A DNA stretch of 5,157 nucleotides, from the NCBI RefSeq assembly GCF_937976265.1, contig NZ_CALJRX010000310.1, positions 1-5,157 of the forward strand, given 5' to 3'. Under the pieces are notes generated by a model. It saw nothing but the letters and a program-made list of their open reading frames with translations, did not search any database and was not told the origin of the DNA. This document shows positions 1 through 4,241 of the stretch, one piece after another. Made by a program: the position numbers and the translations under genes. Origin of the DNA: an uncultured Haemophilus sp. (GTDB taxonomy: Bacteria; Pseudomonadota; Gammaproteobacteria; Enterobacterales; Pasteurellaceae). Each line of letters starts with the position of its first letter. Positions within the stretch are counted from its first letter, which is position 1.

Positions 1-312
1 TTTAAACCCAGTATAAACAAAATTGTTCTGGTAGAATTATTTGATAATGATTTTATTCAGCAACAACCTGATTTAAATGGTAAAATTGGTAGAATTTTCA
101 TCAAAATTTATGATGTATCCGAAAACGAACCTAATATGAAGATTTCAAAGATTTATACAGTAATGTTCGATGTTGAAGACGAAATAAATTTTGATTTACA
201 GTATAAAATGAGACATATATTGCCCTATTATTACTATGATAAGTCTAATGATGAAAAAATAATGGAAAAAGCTATCCAAATAGCCTCTGAAATCATTAAA
301 AGTAAACTTTGA
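1..312 (+). CDS. 3' part of an unrecognised AT-rich gene (103 codons visible)
   Basis: An uninterrupted frame runs from the window edge to a TGA at 310-312. Its true start lies outside the window. The visible product is rich in Ile, Lys, Asn, Asp and Tyr. It begins FKPSINKIVLVELFDND and ends with a likely amphipathic helix (EKIMEKAIQIASEIIKSKL), with four tyrosines in a row about 25 residues before the end. I see no signal peptide, membrane segment, metal-binding motif or nucleotide-binding motif. I do not recognise the family. Small, acidic, AT-rich orphan proteins of this kind are often immunity or accessory proteins, but nothing here proves that. A strong terminator follows within 20 nt of the stop, which supports a real expressed gene. 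It converges with the gene at 456-827. Confidence 0.7.
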   Translation, partial: FKPSINKIVLVELFDNDFIQQQPDLNGKIGRIFIKIYDVSENEPNMKISKIYTVMFDVEDEINFDLQYKMRHILPYYYYDKSNDEKIMEKAIQIASEIIKSKL

Positions 313-328
313 TTCAGTTTGTTAGAAG

Positions 329-361
329 AAGCCCGATTCGATAATTTTTCGAATCGGGCTT
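329..361 (+). terminator. Intrinsic terminator after the gene ending at 312
   Basis: A perfect 13-bp stem (AAGCCCGATTCGA at 329-341 pairs with TCGAATCGGGCTT at 349-361) closes a 7-nt loop. On the + strand the arm runs into a short T run (360-363). It lies 17 nt after the TGA of the upstream gene. On the - strand the stem also forms, but CTTCTAAC follows it, so it is a weaker terminator for the convergent gene ending at 456. Confidence 0.85.
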
Positions 362-455
362 TTCAAGTAAAAACCGCGTCACAAAAGTAAACAAAAGAGG
401 AGTCTCAAGTAAGGTCTGTTTCCCAACAGTCCAATAAAGAAGTAATATTGTTAAA

Positions 456-827
456 TTATAACCAATATACAATAATCGGTTCAAATTGTGTTACCGAAAA
501 TGATATGATTATTTCGTTATTTTCAGTTTTAATTGACGGATATAAAGTTTCTCCAGAATAACTTTTCACATAGCACCAAATATCATTAGTTTCCCAAGTC
601 GAATCTTTCAAACTTATATGTATTTTTGAAGGGTCTTTTTTGATAACTTGGTAAGTTCTATCATCATTTGGTATGTTCATATAATAAACATTATCAATCA
701 CTAACGAATCGAAATTGATAATAAGTTTATTTTTATCTGTTTCGAAACTTTTTCTTACTTCTTTCAGTAGTTTCGGAATATTTAAAACATCATAAAGATT
801 GTCTACAAACTCTTTAATCAGTTTCAA
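456..827 (-). CDS. Unrecognised AT-rich protein, TTG start assumed; 5' end uncertain
   Basis: The reading frame gives 123 residues if translation begins at the TTG at 825-827. An AGAGG lies only 4 nt upstream of that codon (832-836), which is short spacing for a Shine-Dalgarno site. There is no in-frame ATG before about residue 50. The frame stays open upstream to 992, so the real product may be about 178 residues (see the 828-992 entry). The N-terminal part looks helical (LIKEFVDNLYDVLNIPKLLKEVRKSF) and the rest looks like alternating beta strands, ending in VTQFEPIIVYWL. No signal peptide, clear membrane helix or catalytic motif is visible, and I do not recognise the family. Its composition resembles the gene at 1-312, suggesting both arrived together. 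It lies downstream of dksA in the same direction but is separated from it by a terminator. Confidence 0.55.
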   Translation of the reverse strand: MKLIKEFVDNLYDVLNIPKLLKEVRKSFETDKNKLIINFDSLVIDNVYYMNIPNDDRTYQVIKKDPSKIHISLKDSTWETNDIWCYVKSYSGETLYPSIKTENNEIIISFSVTQFEPIIVYWL

Positions 828-992
828 ATAACCTCTAATCTTCCTAAAATTTGTGTTTGCAATTAAAAATCCAGATTTGATTAAATGTGAATTTTCAATC
901 GTTTCGAACTGATTAATCTCAGTAACCTTAAAATTATCGATTTCTTGTTGAGTTTGTTTACCAAATAAATTTTTTATATAAGTAAGAATAAT
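828..992 (-). other. Open 55-codon in-frame extension of the 456-827 gene
   Basis: Reading the - strand in the frame of the downstream gene, there is no stop from 992 to 828. The peptide begins IILTYIKNLFGKQTQQEIDN and continues into LKLIKEFVDN, and it has protein-like composition. A TAA at 993-995 lies directly before it. Two codons further up is an ATG at 999-1001, so the frame reads ATG-GAG-TAA-ATT-ATT. GGAG ends 3 nt before the first ATT and 6 nt before the second. Either an ATT codon is the start, or an original start was lost by mutation. Confidence 0.45.
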
Positions 993-1011
993 TTACTCCA
1001 TTCTCGATGTT

Positions 1012-1023
1012 AAATGCGCATTT
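1012..1023. repeat. Perfect 12-bp palindrome
   Basis: AAATGCGCATTT reads the same on both strands. It lies between the dksA terminator and the upstream end of the - strand accessory gene, close to where that gene's promoter should be. It could be a repressor operator, but no promoter elements around it are strong enough to decide. Confidence 0.35.
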
Positions 1024-1035
1024 GATAAAAACACG

Positions 1036-1065
1036 AAAAGTGCGGTTGTTTTTGACCGCACTTTT
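1036..1065 (-). terminator. dksA terminator built from two facing DNA uptake signals
   Basis: AAAAGTGCGGT (1036-1046) and ACCGCACTTTT (1055-1065) form an 11-bp stem with an 8-nt loop. Each arm contains a full uptake signal, AAGTGCGGT at 1038-1046 and ACCGCACTT at 1055-1063. In the dksA transcript (- strand) the stem ends in TTTT and is followed by CGTGTTTTT. It starts about 20 nt after the dksA stop. Facing uptake-signal pairs serving as terminators are a known feature of Haemophilus genomes. Confidence 0.9.
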
Positions 1066-1086
1066 TCGTTGGGTTATTTGAATCAA

Positions 1087-1524
1087 TTAACCTGCGACTT
1101 GTTTTTCACGAATTTCAGCAAGGGTTTTGCAATCGATACAAAGATCAGCAGTAGGACGAGCTTCTAAGCGGCGAATGCCAATTTCTTCCCCACAAGAATC
1201 GCAATAACCGAAATCATCGGTATCTAATTTTTTCAATGTGTATTCGATCTTTTTCATTAATTTACGCTCGCGATCGCGGTTACGTAATTCAAGACTGAAT
1301 TCTTCTTCTTGGGTCGCACGGTCAGCTGGATCCGGGAAGTTTGAAGCTTCATCTTGCATATGAGCAACAGTTCTTGATGCTTCTTCCACAATTTGCTCAT
1401 GCCATGCAGTTAAAATTTTTCTGAAATGAAGAATTTGATCTTCATTCATGTATTCCTCACCTTTCTTAGGTTGATAAGGTTTAACACCGGCTAAATCCAG
1501 CAAACTTAGAGATGCCTTAGACAT
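1087..1524 (-). CDS. dksA: RNA polymerase-binding transcription factor DksA
   Basis: DksA binds in the secondary channel of RNA polymerase and, with ppGpp, represses rRNA promoters and activates amino-acid biosynthesis promoters in the stringent response. The 145-residue product is slightly shorter than the 151 residues of E. coli. Residues from about 30 to 100 form the coiled coil. Its tip carries FPDPADRA, with D65 and D68 matching the functional aspartates D71 and D74 of E. coli. A four-cysteine zinc finger follows (C108, C111, C129, C132), then the conserved C-terminal EARPTADLCIDCKTLAEIRE. The ATG at 1522-1524 is chosen because AGGAG lies 6 nt upstream and the N-terminus MSKASLSLLDLAGV matches what I recall of H. 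influenzae DksA. It is divergent from comEC across 262 bp. In H. influenzae, as I recall, pcnB follows dksA; here a terminator and unrelated genes follow. Confidence 0.98.
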   Translation of the reverse strand: MSKASLSLLDLAGVKPYQPKKGEEYMNEDQILHFRKILTAWHEQIVEEASRTVAHMQDEASNFPDPADRATQEEEFSLELRNRDRERKLMKKIEYTLKKLDTDDFGYCDSCGEEIGIRRLEARPTADLCIDCKTLAEIREKQVAG

Positions 1525-1530
1525 TGATAA

Positions 1531-1535
1531 CTCCT
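1531..1535 (-). promoter_or_regulatory. dksA ribosome binding site
   Basis: AGGAG on the - strand, 6 nt before the ATG at 1522-1524. It is a strong, well-spaced Shine-Dalgarno site and fixes the dksA start. Confidence 0.85.
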
Positions 1536-1582
1536 AATAATAGTACAGAATTTAATGACGTCCTGTCTTGTTTTTGTGATGA

Positions 1583-1615
1583 GTTCTTATTGCTAAAAAT
1601 AGCTGACGTAAGAAC
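1583..1615 (-). repeat. Nested inverted repeat in the dksA leader
   Basis: GTTCTTA (1583-1589) pairs with TAAGAAC (1609-1615). Inside it GCTA (1592-1595) pairs with TAGC (1600-1603) around an AAAA loop. The structure would fold in a dksA transcript starting upstream of it, about 60 nt before the start codon. No T run follows, so it is not a terminator. A role in mRNA stability or translation is possible but unproven. Confidence 0.35.
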
Positions 1616-1689
1616 CTAGTTATTTTAAGGGCGATATAAATAGCAGAACTTCATCTATTTAGCAAATAAATTTAGCTTGGAAATTTCAA

Positions 1690-1711
1690 TTTTGCGATCG
1701 AGATCGCAAAA
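1690..1711. promoter_or_regulatory. CRP-S competence regulatory site upstream of comEC
   Basis: This is a perfect inverted repeat with 10-bp arms, TTTTGCGATC and its complement, separated by GA. The core is TGCGA-N6-TCGCA (1693-1708), the CRP-S form. CRP-S sites differ from ordinary CRP sites (TGTGA-N6-TCACA) and need both CRP-cAMP and Sxy (TfoX) to activate competence genes in Pasteurellaceae. The centre is 1700.5. If the centre lies at -41.5, transcription of comEC would start near 1742, about 45 nt before its ATG. The site is about 176 nt from the dksA start, so comEC is the likely target. Confidence 0.88.
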
Positions 1712-1730
1712 AATGGCGTAATTATTTGTT

Positions 1731-1736
1731 TATTTA
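1731..1736 (+). promoter_or_regulatory. Possible -10 element of the comEC promoter
   Basis: TATTTA lies where the -10 hexamer should be if the CRP-S centre is at about -42. It matches the consensus at only three of six bases. No good -35 hexamer is seen, as expected when CRP occupies that region. The assignment rests mainly on spacing. Confidence 0.4.
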
Positions 1737-1742
1737 TGAGGT

Positions 1743-1760
1743 TAAGGCTAGGTTGCCTTA
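1743..1760 (+). promoter_or_regulatory. Small hairpin plus T run in the comEC leader
   Basis: TAAGGC (1743-1748) pairs with GCCTTA (1755-1760) around a 6-nt loop, followed directly by TTTT (1761-1764). If transcription starts near 1742, this hairpin is the extreme 5' end of the mRNA. It could stabilise the message or act as a weak attenuator. The 6-bp stem is short for an efficient terminator. Confidence 0.35.
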
Positions 1761-1786
1761 TTTTCTCGCTATAAATCACACTCCAA

Positions 1787-4189
1787 ATGAAACTCACATT
1801 ATTTCAACTGTGCATCATGCTCATCATTTCAGCCTTTTCTTTGCTTATCGTACCTGATTTTTTACTGTTTACCTGGCAACGAGCGGGGCTGAGCATTTTA
1901 TTGTTGGTTATGACCGCACTTTGTTTCCATTGGTTCAATTATTTTAAAGCCAGAAATTTTTGCATTAACGGCATTTGGTTTTTGATTGCCTTAGCTTACG
2001 TGCATTCACAAGCCTTGTCGTTATTGACTCAAGCAGAAAAAATTTCAAGTTTACCAAATAAAATCACCTTAGATCTTCACATCTCAGAAATTCTTCATCA
2101 GCAAGATTATCAAACGTTGGTTGCCACGACGTCTTTATTTGATGGGAAAGCACAACAAATTTTTATTAATTGGAGAGCGCCAGAAAAACCACAACTTGGC
2201 GAAGTTTGGCGGGCGGATGTAAAGCTTCGACCTATTTCGGCGAGATTAAATCATGGAGGATTTGATCGACAGCAATGGTATTTTTCCAAAAGAATTATTG
2301 CCGTAGGAAATGTGAAAAGTGCGGTCAAAATTGGGGAAGATTTTTCTTACCGCACAGATTTTCTACAGAATAGCCTCAAGCAGACGGAAGGGCTTTCTTT
2401 ACAAGGTTTACTTATCGCATTGGCATTTGGCGAGCGGGCTTGGCTGGATAATAAAACGTGGCTGATTTATCAACAAACGAATACGGCACATTTAATTGCT
2501 ATCTCAGGACTCCATATCGGTTTAGCAATGGGGATAGGCTTTTTCTTTGCTCGGTTATTGCAAATACTCTTACCAACACGCTTTATTTCGCCCTGGTTTC
2601 CGCTTTGCTTTGGTGTGTTGATTGCTTTAGGTTATGCCTATTTAGCCGGATTTAGTTTACCGACCTTTCGTGCAATGATGGCATTGCTTTTTATTGCAAT
2701 CCTTCAATTTTCGCGACGATATTACACGCCTTTGCAAATGCTGTGTTTGGTGGTGGCATTTTTGCTTTTTTGTGATCCGCTTATGCCGCTTTCGGTGAGT
2801 TTTTGGCTTTCAGTTGGTGCTGTTACCTGCCTGATTGTGTGGTACCGATATGTTCCCTTATCAATCATTGAATGGCGACATCAAAAATTATCTAGCAAAG
2901 TGCGGTGGATTTTAGGCTTGTTTCATTTGCAGATTGGTTTGTTGATTTTATTTACGCCTATTCAGCTTTTCTTTTTTAATGGCTTGGCATTAAATGGATT
3001 CTTGGCGAATTTAATCGCAGTGCCCTTCTATAGCTTCTTACTTGTACCCTTGATTCTCTTTGCGGTGTTAACGAATGGCGCATTTTCTTCTTGGCATTTT
3101 TCAAATGCGATTGCTCAAGGTATTACACAATGCCTCAGTTTTTTCCAAGGCTCGTATATGCCGATTTCGATTAATTTATCTCTTATTCTGACCGCACTTT
3201 TAAGCCTTATTTTTGGCGGAATGTTAGGTGGATTGTATTTTGCATCTCAAGGGAAAACAAAAAATATACCGTTAAAATCAAGTCGATTTTTCACATTAAA
3301 TCATACAAAAATCTTATCGCCAGAAGAGTATAAACAAGCGCTTCGTGGTGTCATTTTTGTTTTTTGTGTTTGTATGAGTACGCTAGGGTATCGATATGTC
3401 ACGAAACCCAAATGGCAGTTAGATACGTTAGATGTTGGACAAGGTTTAGCAACTTTAATTGTGAAAGAGGGGAAAGGTGTGTTGTATGATACAGGGCCTG
3501 CTTGGCAGAGTGGAATAGGTGCTTCATCCATGGCAGAATTGGAAATATTGCCTTATCTTCAACGGGAAGGCATTGAACTTGAAACCTTGATTTTAAGCCA
3601 TGATGATAACGATCATTCAGGTGGTGCTAAAGCGATTTTAGCCGCATACCCAGACATTGAACTAATCACACCTTCTCGTAAAAACTATGGCGAAGCGCAC
3701 CGCACTTTTTGTCTTCAGGGGAAACAATGGCAGTGGCGAGGACTTGATTTTAAAATTCTTTCGCCCGCGCAAATTACAGACAGGGCGGATAATCCCCAAT
3801 CTTGCGTAATTTTACTAACGGATAGACAGCATCAGATCCTTTTAACCGGTGATGCTGATATGGCAACAGAAAGATCTTTTGCTGAAAACCTAGGTAAAAT
3901 TAACGTGTTACAGGTAGGACATCATGGCAGTAAAACTTCAACTGGAGAGATTTTACTGGCACAGACAAAACCGGATATCGCTTTAATTTCAAGTGGAAGA
4001 TGGAATGCGTGGAATTTCCCTCATCCAACCGTCATTGAACGATTGAATCGTTATCAAAGTGCGGTCGAAAATACGGCTATTTCAGGTCATATAAGGTTAA
4101 ATTTTACTGAAAAAGGGATTGAAATTGAAAAGGCGAGAGGGGATTTTTCACCTTGGTTTGCCCGTGTAATTGGATTATCCCCGAAATAA
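1787..4189 (+). CDS. comEC: DNA uptake channel protein ComEC / Rec2
   Basis: ComEC is the inner-membrane channel that carries one strand of incoming DNA into the cytoplasm during natural transformation. The 800-residue length is normal for the Gram-negative family. Residues 5-80 contain the first membrane helices. Residues about 90-180 form the OB-fold-like N-terminal domain (LNHGGFDRQQWYF at 154-166). Residues about 200-490 are the polytopic Competence domain, with the signature HLIAISGLHIG at 235-245. A last membrane helix spans about 519-535. Residues about 541-790 are a metallo-beta-lactamase-like domain: LDVGQG (548-553), YDTG (567-570), SHDDNDHSGG (604-613), TGDAD (687-691), GHHGSKTS (711-718) and HP (746-747). 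The ATG at 1787 is the first in frame after a TAA at 1772-1774; no clear Shine-Dalgarno precedes it. The CRP-S site upstream indicates competence control. msbA follows after 52 nt. H. influenzae calls this gene rec2. Confidence 0.97.
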   Translation: MKLTLFQLCIMLIISAFSLLIVPDFLLFTWQRAGLSILLLVMTALCFHWFNYFKARNFCINGIWFLIALAYVHSQALSLLTQAEKISSLPNKITLDLHISEILHQQDYQTLVATTSLFDGKAQQIFINWRAPEKPQLGEVWRADVKLRPISARLNHGGFDRQQWYFSKRIIAVGNVKSAVKIGEDFSYRTDFLQNSLKQTEGLSLQGLLIALAFGERAWLDNKTWLIYQQTNTAHLIAISGLHIGLAMGIGFFFARLLQILLPTRFISPWFPLCFGVLIALGYAYLAGFSLPTFRAMMALLFIAILQFSRRYYTPLQMLCLVVAFLLFCDPLMPLSVSFWLSVGAVTCLIVWYRYVPLSIIEWRHQKLSSKVRWILGLFHLQIGLLILFTPIQLFFFNGLALNGFLANLIAVPFYSFLLVPLILFAVLTNGAFSSWHFSNAIAQGITQCLSFFQGSYMPISINLSLILTALLSLIFGGMLGGLYFASQGKTKNIPLKSSRFFTLNHTKILSPEEYKQALRGVIFVFCVCMSTLGYRYVTKPKWQLDTLDVGQGLATLIVKEGKGVLYDTGPAWQSGIGASSMAELEILPYLQREGIELETLILSHDDNDHSGGAKAILAAYPDIELITPSRKNYGEAHRTFCLQGKQWQWRGLDFKILSPAQITDRADNPQSCVILLTDRQHQILLTGDADMATERSFAENLGKINVLQVGHHGSKTSTGEILLAQTKPDIALISSGRWNAWNFPHPTVIERLNRYQSAVENTAISGHIRLNFTEKGIEIEKARGDFSPWFARVIGLSPK
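1913..1921 (-). repeat. DNA uptake signal sequence in comEC
   Basis: Exact ACCGCACTT, the complement of AAGTGCGGT. Read in the comEC frame it falls in M-T-A-L. Confidence 0.9.
2317..2325 (+). repeat. DNA uptake signal sequence in comEC
   Basis: Exact AAGTGCGGT, preceded by A and followed by CAAAA, fitting the extended Haemophilus signal with flanking A/T. In the comEC frame it encodes K-S-A-V (residues 177-180). Confidence 0.92.
2898..2906 (+). repeat. DNA uptake signal sequence in comEC
   Basis: Exact AAGTGCGGT, preceded by A. In the comEC frame it encodes K-V-R-W (residues 371-374), in a loop between membrane helices. Confidence 0.92.
3191..3199 (-). repeat. DNA uptake signal sequence in comEC
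   Basis: Exact ACCGCACTT followed by TT. In the comEC frame it encodes L-T-A-L (residues 468-471), the same peptide solution as the copy at 1913. Confidence 0.92.
3699..3707 (-). repeat. DNA uptake signal sequence in comEC
   Basis: Exact ACCGCACTT followed by TTT. In the comEC frame it encodes H-R-T-F (residues 638-641), inside the metallo-beta-lactamase-like domain. Confidence 0.92.
4057..4065 (+). repeat. DNA uptake signal sequence in comEC
   Basis: Exact AAGTGCGGT, preceded by A and followed by CGAAAAT. In the comEC frame it encodes Q-S-A-V (residues 757-760). Confidence 0.92.
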
Positions 4190-4199
4190 CAGGTACAAT
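4170..4199 (+). promoter_or_regulatory. Possible weak promoter for msbA at the end of comEC
   Basis: TTGGAT (4170-4175) and TACAAT (4194-4199) are separated by 18 nt. The -10 matches five of six consensus bases and the -35 only three. msbA is essential, so it should not depend only on the competence-controlled comEC promoter; that makes a promoter here plausible. I see no terminator between comEC and msbA, so read-through is also possible. Confidence 0.3.
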
Positions 4200-4221
4200 G
4201 CAGCCAATTTTTATTAAGACA

Positions 4222-4235
4222 ATGTGATGCAATAA
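4222..4235 (+). other. Two tiny ORFs in the msbA leader (ATG-TGA and ATG-CAA-TAA)
   Basis: ATG TGA at 4222-4227 overlaps ATG CAA TAA at 4227-4235. The second is in frame with msbA, 15 nt upstream of its chosen ATG, and has a weak AAGA 7 nt before it. It looks like a former msbA start followed by a nonsense codon, or a start-stop element that feeds ribosomes to the msbA start. Confidence 0.4.
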
Positions 4236-4241
4236 CAAACT

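Noticed and set aside
413..432. Hairpin with 8-bp arms, one T-T mismatch and a 4-nt loop, after the end of the 456-827 gene
   Set aside because: No T run follows it on either strand, so it is not a convincing terminator; no other role can be supported.
380..555. + strand open stretch ending in a TAA near 560
   Set aside because: It has no convincing start codon with a ribosome site and is antisense to the - strand accessory gene; chance openness in AT-rich DNA explains it.
946..1030. Second - strand frame reading IKCAFNIENGVNYSYLYKK
   Set aside because: It is only about 26 codons long, ends in TAA and has no start; it could be a gene remnant, but chance in AT-rich DNA cannot be excluded.
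2350..2358. ACCGCACAG, resembling an uptake signal
   Set aside because: It differs from the signal at the last two bases, which belong to the core, so it was not counted.
2458..2655. 65-codon + strand open frame
   Set aside because: It lies wholly inside comEC in another frame, has no ribosome site, and overlaps the conserved HLIAISGLHIG motif region, so it is a shadow.
3301..3531. 76-codon - strand open frame
   Set aside because: It is antisense to the conserved linker and start of the ComEC hydrolase-like domain and shows no own signals.
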